From positions 1 through 53,699 of the forward strand of contig JAGBDE010000045.1 in assembly GCA_017937655.1 (NCBI GenBank): 53,699 bases of DNA, written 5' to 3'. This DNA comes from Clostridia bacterium (GTDB taxonomy: Bacteria; Bacillota; Clostridia; Christensenellales; Aristaeellaceae). The notes beneath the pieces were generated by a model. It did not search any database and was not told the origin of the DNA. It saw only the letters and a program-made list of their open reading frames with translations. The translations under genes were made by a program, and so were the position numbers. Positions within the stretch are counted from its first letter, which is position 1. Each line of letters starts with the position of its first letter. Positions 1-7,056 of this stretch are shown in pieces.

Positions 1-49
1 AACATAGTCTCACCCAACCAAAACCAGATAACGAAAAGGAGGAATCACA

Positions 50-436
50 ATGAGCAGAAGAAAGAACAAAACCGTAGATGAACTCCGTGCCGCAGAAGCC
101 AAAGCTCTGCGGGAACGAGACGAAAAGAATGCCCTCATCAAAGAGCTGCACAAACAGATCAGCGAGGCTGCCCGCCGGGAGCGCAACGCTCATATCTACT
201 TCCGTGGCGGCGAACTGACCCATCACCTCGGGGACAAAGCCGAACTGCTGACCGACGAGGACATCAAGCTATTCCTGAACTATGTGTTCAGCTTTGGCGG
301 TGGCCAGAAGATTGTCACTGAGATGTTGGAAATCCGTCGAGGGGATGCCGAGGGCACCGTGGAGGAACTGCTGAGCAAAGCAGCCTCCGGGGACAAACGG
401 GTACCGATCCGGAGCACCGATGTTCAGACAAGCTGA
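50..436 (+). CDS. DUF3847-like small mobilization-associated protein
   Basis: A 128-residue, highly charged, mostly helical protein. It starts at ATG 50 behind a strong AAGGAGG ribosome site at about 38-44. The first ~55 residues look coiled-coil-like and rich in Arg, Lys and Glu. A more ordered part follows (about 58-110), with an FLNYVFSF segment. In Clostridia, small proteins of this type (DUF3847) sit directly upstream of MobA/MobL relaxases on mobilizable and conjugative elements, and here the relaxase follows on the same strand. A role as a relaxosome accessory or oriT-binding protein is inferred from position only. No catalytic motif is visible. The family call rests on overall pattern and context, not on a search. 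Confidence 0.7.
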   Translation: MSRRKNKTVDELRAAEAKALRERDEKNALIKELHKQISEAARRERNAHIYFRGGELTHHLGDKAELLTDEDIKLFLNYVFSFGGGQKIVTEMLEIRRGDAEGTVEELLSKAASGDKRVPIRSTDVQTS

Positions 437-450
437 CCCCTCACTTTGTG

Positions 451-481
451 AGGGCGCAATTATACGCACGGTGCCCGTGCA
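451..481 (-). other. oriT: Candidate oriT (MobQ/IncQ-like nic region)
   Basis: Read on the minus strand, a perfect stem (GCACGG / CCGTGC, three-base loop) is followed at once by GTATAATTGCGCCCT. MobQ origins of the R1162/RSF1010 and pSK41/pIP501 types have an inverted repeat followed by a core close to TAAGTGCGCCCT, with nicking next to the TGCGCC block. Here the core reads TAATTGCGCCCT, one mismatch from that. It lies between the DUF3847-like gene and the MobA/MobL relaxase, where an oriT is expected. A second perfect hairpin (CCCTCAC / GTGAGGG) overlaps on the other side at 438-454. The nic position itself is inferred. Confidence 0.6.
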
Positions 482-628
482 TTGCGCTCTCTGAGAGGCA
501 TTGCATGCAGCCCGCTGGCAGAGGGGGCTTCCCCTTTGCCAGCAACAGGGAGGCAAGCCCTCCCTGCGCCGATTCCATCGGCTACCCACCATGACAGCGC
601 TGCGGCGCTGAAGAAAGGAGAGGATTCC

Positions 629-2251
629 ATCCCCTGTCCTCATTTTTCAATAACCATCACCAGCCGTGGCAAGAACCAATCTGCCATGGCTGGTGCTTCT
701 TATTATCTCGGACAGAAGCTCTATTCCGAGTATGACCACGAATGGAAGTACCCGCATAGTGATCCGAAGCGTGTACGGTACACGGAGGTGTTGCTTCCAC
801 CCAACGCACCGCCTGAGTATGCCAACCGGCAGACTTTATGGAATGCGGTGGACGCTGCTGAGAAAAGTCGTACCGCCCAGACTGCTCGCCGCTTCACGAT
901 CGCCTTACCGAAGGAACTGACCTTTGAACAGAATCTTGCCCTGATCCGTGACTATTGTGCCAAGCAATTCGTGGACAAAGGCATGATCTGTGATCTGTAC
1001 TACCACGACTCCGGCAATGGCAATCCCCATGTTCATCTGATGCTGACCATGCGCGCCATGGATGAAAATGGACGCTGGCTTCCCAAGACAAAGACGGCCT
1101 ATGTGCTGGATGAAAACGGTCAGCGCATTCGTGGAACCAATGGCAAATGGCTGCGGGAACGCATGGATACCGTCGATTGGAACGACCAGAAATATGCTGA
1201 GATCTGGCGGCATGAGTGGGAAGTGGCACAGAACAACGCGCTGGAAGCCTCCGGTCGCACTGAGCGTATTGATATGCGATCCTACGAGCGTCAAGGCATC
1301 ACCGATCTGGAACCACAGATTCATCTTGGCCCGGAAGCGGCTGCATTGGAGCGCAAAGGCATTCCCACAACTCGTGGCAGACGCAACCGGGAGATCAAGC
1401 ACGTCAACGCCCTTATTCGTGGTTTGCAGAAGACGATTGCTGCTTTGGGTGAGTGGTTGCGGAATATCAGGGAGACTCTCTTGCAGCATGAGATTATCAC
1501 TAACCCGGACAATTTCAACCTTGGTGAAGTGCTGCTCAGCTATCTGGAACTGCGCAAGGCTGACCGGGAGTTCTGGGATCATCGGGCACAGACGAAGGCT
1601 TCGCTGAAGGACTTGCAGGCGATTCTCAATGCCATCTCTTTCCTGAAAGAACGGGAGCTTGATACGGTGCATTCTCTTGGCGAATACCTGTCCCGCACCG
1701 ATGCACACATGAACGAACTGCGCAAGGAAGTGCGTGGCAAGGAACAGCGTATTCGGGACATTGATGCGCTGTTGAACGCAGATAAGACCGTACATGACTT
1801 GCAGCCGGTGTACAGCGAATACAGCTACATTCGCTGGAAGAGTGCAAAGGAACGGTTTGCTACTGCACATGCTGACGAGTTGGAACAATACATGAAAGCC
1901 CAACGGCTGCTGCATAAGTTTGGGCTGTCACATCCCATTGACCGCAAAACACTGCGGGCAGAAAAGACACGGCTTGAACAGGAAATCGATGCTCTGCGAC
2001 CTGAGGTGGATGCAGTACAAGCTGTGCTGGACGAGCTGAAAACTGTACGTTATTGGGTGCGAAAGGTCATTCCGGATGCGCTGCCCGGTCGTGCCGAAAA
2101 CGGTAAGTCATCTCTGTATGAAACAATGGAAACAGCCCAGAACACGAAAGAACAGTTGGAGCTGCTGGATCGAATTGCAGAGCAAGTGAGTGTTCCTTGT
2201 CAAGAAACAGTACCGTTCGAAATCTGTCGTCAACATAATACAGTTCTTTAA
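629..2251 (+). CDS. MobA/MobL family relaxase (MobQ-like)
   Basis: Conjugative relaxase that would nick oriT and pilot the DNA strand. The N-terminus PCPHFSITITSRGKNQSAM, followed by a tandem Tyr pair (residues 25-26, candidate nucleophile), matches MobA/MobL proteins. The metal-binding HVH triad is at His134/His136 in GNPHVHLMLTMR. The rest (about 250-540) is a long helical, coiled-coil-like tail. Family members begin Met-x-Cys-Pro-His-Phe; here the Met position is ATC at 629, five bases after a strong AGGAGAGG site. The nearest in-frame ATG, 482, would add 49 residues of unrelated sequence running through the oriT-like spacer. I place the start at 629, but a near-cognate CUG (611 region) or ATG 482 cannot be excluded. 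No type IV secretion genes or integrase lie in the window, so the element may be mobilizable only. Confidence 0.88.
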   Translation: MPCPHFSITITSRGKNQSAMAGASYYLGQKLYSEYDHEWKYPHSDPKRVRYTEVLLPPNAPPEYANRQTLWNAVDAAEKSRTAQTARRFTIALPKELTFEQNLALIRDYCAKQFVDKGMICDLYYHDSGNGNPHVHLMLTMRAMDENGRWLPKTKTAYVLDENGQRIRGTNGKWLRERMDTVDWNDQKYAEIWRHEWEVAQNNALEASGRTERIDMRSYERQGITDLEPQIHLGPEAAALERKGIPTTRGRRNREIKHVNALIRGLQKTIAALGEWLRNIRETLLQHEIITNPDNFNLGEVLLSYLELRKADREFWDHRAQTKASLKDLQAILNAISFLKERELDTVHSLGEYLSRTDAHMNELRKEVRGKEQRIRDIDALLNADKTVHDLQPVYSEYSYIRWKSAKERFATAHADELEQYMKAQRLLHKFGLSHPIDRKTLRAEKTRLEQEIDALRPEVDAVQAVLDELKTVRYWVRKVIPDALPGRAENGKSSLYETMETAQNTKEQLELLDRIAEQVSVPCQETVPFEICRQHNTVL

Positions 2252-2256
2252 TGTAT

Positions 2257-2294
2257 CTCCACTACCCATGCACAATGGGTGGTGGAGTTTTTTT
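2257..2294 (+). terminator. Rho-independent terminator after relaxase
   Basis: A long hairpin (CTCCACTACCCAT paired with ATGGGTGGTGGAG, one bulged base, 5-base loop) is followed by seven T. It lies six bases after the relaxase stop and separates the mobilization cassette from the AT-rich island. Confidence 0.9.
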
Positions 2295-2433
2295 ATCTCA
2301 TTACCCTTTCTTGTGCGTTTTAGCATTTACCCAATCTCCATAGCAGATTGTAATTTTAGTTCAATCTGAACACTCCGAATAAGCATGGCATCTTCTGTGA
2401 ATACAACAAACCTTTACTGAGAATTGATATCCA

Positions 2434-2462
2434 TTGACAGACGTTTGCAATTTTGATATATT
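2434..2462 (+). promoter_or_regulatory. Sigma-A-type promoter for the 2508-4170 pair
   Basis: Perfect -35 TTGACA (2434-2439), 17-base spacer, -10 TATATT (2457-2462). The GTG start of the zinc-ribbon gene is 45 bases further on. The remainder of the 2295-2507 gap is AT-rich and shows nothing else. Confidence 0.75.
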
Positions 2463-2507
2463 TTCCATAGCTAATTAGTTTAGTAGACAAATTTTCGGAG
2501 GTTTATT

Positions 2508-2867
2508 GTGGCAGCATTCAAAGAGGCAACTGTTCTTTTGGCAAAATGTAAACAAACATCACAAACATTTGGCATACGCACGGAGAAACGCAGTGATGGA
2601 AACTGGTATTGCAATTGGGCCTTTAGACTAAAGGAGCATAACGCCAAAAACGAAGGGTATACGAGTACCTCTGTTTCTGGTACGGTCAAACTCGACGACG
2701 AATACCCCGGGTGCCCATATTGCGGCTCAGCTTCCTGGTTTTGCTGCGGTTCTTGTGGACAAATTACTTGTTGGTCTACAGAAGAACTGGTAACTTGTAA
2801 ATGGTGTAATGAAAGAAGCAACTGCCATCACACTGATCAATTCAACTTGGATGGTAAGAATATATAG
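2508..2867 (+). CDS. TerY-C-like zinc-ribbon protein, stand-alone
   Basis: A 119-residue protein starting at GTG 2508 behind CGGAGG (2496-2501). The C-terminal half carries Cys clusters typical of the TerY-C metal-binding domain: CPYCG, then CCGSCGQITCW, then CKWCNE, about eight metal-ligand candidates. In canonical TerY proteins this zinc domain is fused after a VWA domain. Here the VWA protein of the island (8549-9304) lacks it, so the two modules appear split between genes on opposite strands. The N-terminal ~60 residues resemble a small beta-rich sensor-like part but I do not recognise it. It is likely co-transcribed with the next gene. Metal binding and a partnership with the VWA protein are inferences. 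Confidence 0.72.
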   Translation: MAAFKEATVLLAKCKQTSQTFGIRTEKRSDGNWYCNWAFRLKEHNAKNEGYTSTSVSGTVKLDDEYPGCPYCGSASWFCCGSCGQITCWSTEELVTCKWCNERSNCHHTDQFNLDGKNI

Positions 2868-2931
2868 ATTACCAAGGACGACACATATTGCTCTTTTATG
2901 CAAATATTCCTCTACACTGGAGCGAAAGAAA

Positions 2932-4170
2932 ATGAACAATAATACTCCTTTGTATGATGCCTTTCGTTTGATTTTTAAAAATTTTACTCCAAAATCATTG
3001 GATGAAATGAGTAAGGCTCAGATATTGGCTATTTTTTCTGATCTTGCACCGGCTTTGAAAAAAGAACGAAATTTGGTTAGTGCTTTTGTTGATGTAGGAG
3101 GAATAACGGAGTATTTATCTATTTGCCGCTTGCCTCATGCTGAGCAGAAGTTTCGTTACACTCAAATTGTTAATCGGTTAATCGAAGACTATTACCTCTC
3201 GCCCACTGCGGCAGAAAGAATTTGCTATAGCTTTTTCGAAGCAATCAAAAGCATAAAAGAACATCCTAATGACGATTTGGACCAGACACCCTTGCCAGCG
3301 AGTAAACAATATCAAAGCATAAAAAGAAAGATAGAGTTGTTATATCTATCCTTGTTCTCACCTTGTGAATCCAAATTACCATTAGCAGATCAGCATCTCA
3401 CGCGTTTCTTGGAGGAAAATGATCTGACATTTGGCGAGGTAAAAAGCGCACTATTAGATTTCTATTATGAAAACAATATCATCTATTCAAATCATTGTAA
3501 ACAGTGCGCAGCTATTGTATGCTTAATGAAGAAAGATCAACGAGATGACTGGTCGATTTTTGATACCTTTGGTTGTGGACATACATTAACACAGGATAAT
3601 CGCCAGCAAACACAACTTGCTTTTGTCACAATTCAGCATATGAGCGATACTGGCGATATTCTTCTTCAAAAAGTGCATCGCATACCATATGATACACCGT
3701 ACACAGTAACCGCCGAAAGCATTGAAGGCTATCATTGCTTTGGGCCAAACACACAGACAGTCATATTGGATCAAAACGGTAAGCCAAATAGACAGATTTC
3801 TTTCACTTATCGAAAAATCAAAGAAAAAGACCAAGTCATCCAAGTCAGTTCTTCTCATTTTTCAAAAGCATCTGATATCAATACACTTCAAAACGAAACA
3901 AAAAAACAGGAAGCTACCGTTGTCGTTAAACACCTGAGCGAGGACGGAGAACTGCTTTTGAGCCGTATTTATAGCGTGCCATATAATTACGCGCGTTCTT
4001 TTCATCCGGAAATAATCGATGGATATGTCTGTATCGACTTAGCAGTTAAAACTGTCATTATAGATCAATATGGGAAACCTAACAAAAGGGTTTATTTCAA
4101 ATACCGAAAGAAAAATGCACTTAGTAGAATCAAAGACTCTTTTCTTCGCTGGTACTATGGAATGGATTAA
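2932..4170 (+). CDS. Shared-helical-domain protein with two MucBP-like repeats
   Basis: A 412-residue protein. I start it at ATG 2932 (GGAG at 2919-2922); an upstream in-frame ATG at 2809 lies inside the previous gene and adds an unconvincing segment. Residues about 8-107 form a helical domain (core ILAIFSDLAPALKKERNLV and a later helix PTAAERICYSFFEAIK) that recurs in the proteins at 4195-5178 and 5602-7056. The C-terminal part holds two ~70-residue repeats (roughly 225-295 and 325-395), each with a V-x-Y/H-...-DG-x-L opening, a GY turn and a final SFTYRK or YFKYRK strand, resembling MucBP-type beta-grasp repeats. No signal peptide, TM or LPXTG is visible, which is odd for MucBP modules. The gene faces the minus-strand operon tail to tail with only 24 bases between. 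Function unknown; an adaptor role is inferred. Confidence 0.75.
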   Translation: MNNNTPLYDAFRLIFKNFTPKSLDEMSKAQILAIFSDLAPALKKERNLVSAFVDVGGITEYLSICRLPHAEQKFRYTQIVNRLIEDYYLSPTAAERICYSFFEAIKSIKEHPNDDLDQTPLPASKQYQSIKRKIELLYLSLFSPCESKLPLADQHLTRFLEENDLTFGEVKSALLDFYYENNIIYSNHCKQCAAIVCLMKKDQRDDWSIFDTFGCGHTLTQDNRQQTQLAFVTIQHMSDTGDILLQKVHRIPYDTPYTVTAESIEGYHCFGPNTQTVILDQNGKPNRQISFTYRKIKEKDQVIQVSSSHFSKASDINTLQNETKKQEATVVVKHLSEDGELLLSRIYSVPYNYARSFHPEIIDGYVCIDLAVKTVIIDQYGKPNKRVYFKYRKKNALSRIKDSFLRWYYGMD

Positions 4171-4194
4171 CGCAAAACCCTGCGCAAAAGGGAG

Positions 4195-5178
4195 CTATTT
4201 TGTCTTTAGTGTATCGACCAGTTTTTTAATAAGTTCTTCCGTAACGGAACGGGTGGCTTTTGAGATGGCACTATCTTTTGCATGGTCAAGAATACTGGAG
4301 CCTTGGTGATTGCTAATATCTCGCATAGTGTTTTGATTTGTCGAAGCGCAAGTGGTTGGTGTTTGCAATACGGAATTTGATGTTGGAATAGGATCAAGTA
4401 TTGGTTTGTTTTGTAAAGGCAGTTGTGATTTGATGGGCGGAATAGGTTCTGCTTTCACAACCACATATTGCCGAGTGAACGGGTTGTAAGTCCAAGTCAA
4501 TCTTTGTTCCTCACATCTGCCTGTGGCAGGATTCATCACGGTTGCATTTTGCACAACCGAATTGGGGCTTGGAACGAAAATACCGTTTTGGGAATTGGAA
4601 AGGACAGGATATATACCGAATGGTTGCCCAGCAGATTGCATTTGTACTGTGTGATTATCAGTATATTCTTGTTTATTTGTCAATTCTGCCCAATGATGTT
4701 GCGACGATGTTTGCAAAAGTGGTGTATCAGCAGTATTCTTGTTTTGTAGATTTGCTTTTAAACTTTGAATGTTAATCCCTATTGCCTCAAAATAACATGA
4801 AGTTACATATTCAGCTGCTGCAGTTTGGATAAACCACTTATCAACTAATTTTGCTACAGTTTTTCGATAAAGTTCCTCTTGCTCATTTCTTTTGATCGAC
4901 TTTGCATTGAACAGTCGAGGAAGATCGTTTCCTTCAACAAACAGAAAGAGTAAATTGTGCTCCTTCCTTAGTTCAGGCGCAATATCTTTCAAAATGCCCA
5001 ATAACCTATCCCCATTTTTTAATGTTTCCATGCCAAAAACATCAACAATTCTTTGGAGAGCTTTTTCTAAACTATCAATCTGAACTGTGGGCATGATACT
5101 ACCACAAAATGGACAATTGACCCATTCCTTGCTCTCGCTGCCAACATTCCATTCGGCGAAACAAGTTGGACACTTCAT
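4195..5178 (-). CDS. Zinc-ribbon protein with shared helical domain
   Basis: A 327-residue protein, last gene of the minus-strand TerY-P operon. It begins with a rubredoxin-like zinc ribbon (CPTC at residues 3-6 and CPFC at 22-25). Residues about 37-134 repeat the helical domain of the 2932 and 5602 genes (core LLGILKDIAPELRKEHNLL, later AAAEYVTSCYFEAIG). A Gln/Asn/Pro-rich, low-complexity linker follows (about 140-290), containing a short beta segment with RQYVVVK. The last ~40 residues are an amphipathic helix (ISKATRSVTEELIKKLVDTL). No enzyme motif and no TM. The layout (zinc ribbon, adaptor-like domain, disordered linker, C-terminal helix) suits a scaffold. It lies 76 bases after the small membrane protein and shares its strand. 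Confidence 0.75.
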   Translation of the reverse strand: MKCPTCFAEWNVGSESKEWVNCPFCGSIMPTVQIDSLEKALQRIVDVFGMETLKNGDRLLGILKDIAPELRKEHNLLFLFVEGNDLPRLFNAKSIKRNEQEELYRKTVAKLVDKWFIQTAAAEYVTSCYFEAIGINIQSLKANLQNKNTADTPLLQTSSQHHWAELTNKQEYTDNHTVQMQSAGQPFGIYPVLSNSQNGIFVPSPNSVVQNATVMNPATGRCEEQRLTWTYNPFTRQYVVVKAEPIPPIKSQLPLQNKPILDPIPTSNSVLQTPTTCASTNQNTMRDISNHQGSSILDHAKDSAISKATRSVTEELIKKLVDTLKTK

Positions 5179-5254
5179 CTGTTATTGCTCCTTTTCTGTT
5201 CGGATTTTGGAATGCTTTCGAGATGTTACATAAGCAGGCTTTGGGAACCAATCA

Positions 5255-5590
5255 TTATGCTATACTCCAAAGCAACAAAGCCGTACAAAACGAGAGAAGG
5301 AATGCAACTATGTTTTTGTAACCCGTTTTACCACCAATGTTAAAAATCATTAGTACAATGCATAAAATGGAGGTTGCCATAAACGCTAATGAAAAATAAA
5401 TATGTAAGCCCGTTGCTATAGAAATTTTCTGCATTCCATGACAAATAACTGCACAGATCAAACATAAAAGCACAGCCCAAATGGGATGACGCTCTTTATT
5501 CTTCTCGGAAGAACAGAACGCCAAGACGAGCACAGAAATACAAGCAGTTATTAAGTAGGCATATTCCGCATAAAGGTAAAAGTCTTTCAT
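5255..5590 (-). CDS. Small integral membrane protein
   Basis: A 111-residue hydrophobic protein with about four membrane segments (roughly residues 8-25, 38-55, 62-82 and 88-110) and a short basic loop after the first. I start it at 5590 because GGAGG lies six bases before that ATG. An alternative ATG at 5602 overlaps the stop of the MORN gene and has no ribosome site of its own. It is translationally close to the MORN gene and is probably in the same membrane module. No family recognised. Confidence 0.7.
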   Translation of the reverse strand: MKDFYLYAEYAYLITACISVLVLAFCSSEKNKERHPIWAVLLCLICAVICHGMQKISIATGLHIYFSLAFMATSILCIVLMIFNIGGKTGYKNIVAFLLSFCTALLLWSIA

Positions 5591-5601
5591 AATTGCCTCC
5601 A

Positions 5602-7056
5602 TTATTGCATGAACAGATTTTGAATGTCCTCAATCACTCCACCAATATTTTCTGAAAAGAATCCGGAAAATAGCGGGGTCATTCGTGAAAATGACATTGC
5701 TGAGACATGTTCAATTTGAGTGAACAGACGCGAAAACCTCGGGAACTGTTCGAATGATTTCTGAAACAAACGCAAAAGATTATCTCCCGAAACCTCTGCT
5801 CCCCAAAAACAATAGATTATTGATACACACGCCGCTGCTATAGCAATCGTAAGAACAACGTTTGTAAATACATCGTCAACTGTACGCCTATAGCGGTTTG
5901 ACTTGATCTTTGCCGTTCTGTTTTTTTTATTTGTTTTTTTGAGTATAGCTTCATTGTTGCGGCATATATCATTTTCCCATTCACTATTATGCTTTTCCCC
6001 GTCAGGTGAAACCAAGATGCTTTTTCCGCGGCGCTTTCCTTTCCCCCACCCGCCAATATATGTCCACCCGTCGGCATAATATTGAGTGCCATGGCCGTGT
6101 CTTAATCCTTCAAAAAACTCGCCCTCGTATTTTTCGCCGTTGCTCCAAACAAATACGCCTTTACCATGGCACTTATCATTTTTCCAATCGCCGTCGTATA
6201 TATTGCCATCAGCGTATTGATGCGTACCTTTTCCCGTTCGCTTGCCGTGAGAAAACGAACCTTCGTATCTGGCGCCACTTGGCCAAGTATAGATGCCTTT
6301 TCCATGCTTCTTATCCGCTACCCATGCACCCACATATTGTTCTCCGTTGGGCTCTGTCTGTGTTCCTTGACCGTGCCTTTGATCATTTAAAAAAGCACCT
6401 TCGTATTTTACACCACTCGGCCAAGTATAGACACCGTAACCGTGTCTTTTGTCATCCTTCCATTCTCCGATGTACTTTGCTCCGTCAGCCTGAATCGCAG
6501 TTCCTTTGCCATTGCGACGATCATTTTCAAAGCTGCCTTCATACCTTGCACCGTTTGGCCAACTTAGGATACCTTCGCCATGCATTTTTCCTTCTTTCCA
6601 TTCACCTATATACTCGCGACCATCAGAATATACGCAGCGGCCTTTTCCGTCCGCCACGTTATTCTTTACTTCGCCTTCATAAACGAAATTTTTGTTTTCT
6701 ATCTTCTTCTCTTTGGAAGTATACTCTTCCAGTATTTCTTCTGGCAATAGTGCAAAAGCCCATTCATCGACAGCCCATATTGCACGCTCTTCAATGAGTG
6801 CGTATTTATCAACAAGCTGATTAACAAAACTACCCTTTGCAAGCTGATCAAAACGAGGGTGAGAGCGAATAAATGTGACAATACCCGCTTGGTATGCTGC
6901 CATCATCACGTTAACTTTTGCTTTATCACCCAAATAAAAATCGCCGAGAATACCTCGAACGCGTTCTGGAGAACGTAACAAATCGTCGTTGGCAAACAAG
7001 GCCCTCAGTGACATTCGCTCACACCTCGAGTGTAAATAGTGTAGTAATAACTTCAT
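5602..7056 (-). CDS. MORN-repeat membrane protein of the TerY-P operon
   Basis: A 484-residue protein. Its ATG overlaps the PP2C stop by four bases; a second ATG at 7014, with GAGG upstream, could be the true start. Residues about 33-105 carry the helical domain shared with the 2932 and 4195 genes. Ten tandem MORN repeats of exactly 23 residues follow from about Tyr126 to 355, each with the YxGxW/F...GxG...pdG pattern (for example YIGEWKEGKMHGEGILSWP), plus a degenerate eleventh. A Lys/Arg-rich stretch precedes one TM segment (about 395-418), and the ~65-residue end is amphipathic. MORN arrays bind lipids or proteins in known cases. The topology places the MORN array and helical domain in the cytoplasm, with the end outside or at the membrane. 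It may anchor the signalling triad at the membrane; this is inference. Confidence 0.85.
   Translation of the reverse strand: MKLLLHYLHSRCERMSLRALFANDDLLRSPERVRGILGDFYLGDKAKVNVMMAAYQAGIVTFIRSHPRFDQLAKGSFVNQLVDKYALIEERAIWAVDEWAFALLPEEILEEYTSKEKKIENKNFVYEGEVKNNVADGKGRCVYSDGREYIGEWKEGKMHGEGILSWPNGARYEGSFENDRRNGKGTAIQADGAKYIGEWKDDKRHGYGVYTWPSGVKYEGAFLNDQRHGQGTQTEPNGEQYVGAWVADKKHGKGIYTWPSGARYEGSFSHGKRTGKGTHQYADGNIYDGDWKNDKCHGKGVFVWSNGEKYEGEFFEGLRHGHGTQYYADGWTYIGGWGKGKRRGKSILVSPDGEKHNSEWENDICRNNEAILKKTNKKNRTAKIKSNRYRRTVDDVFTNVVLTIAIAAACVSIIYCFWGAEVSGDNLLRLFQKSFEQFPRFSRLFTQIEHVSAMSFSRMTPLFSGFFSENIGGVIEDIQNLFMQ

Noticed and set aside
482-628. Upstream extension of the relaxase to ATG 482
   Set aside because: The added residues lack family similarity and run over oriT-like hairpins; a strong ribosome site lies before 629 instead.
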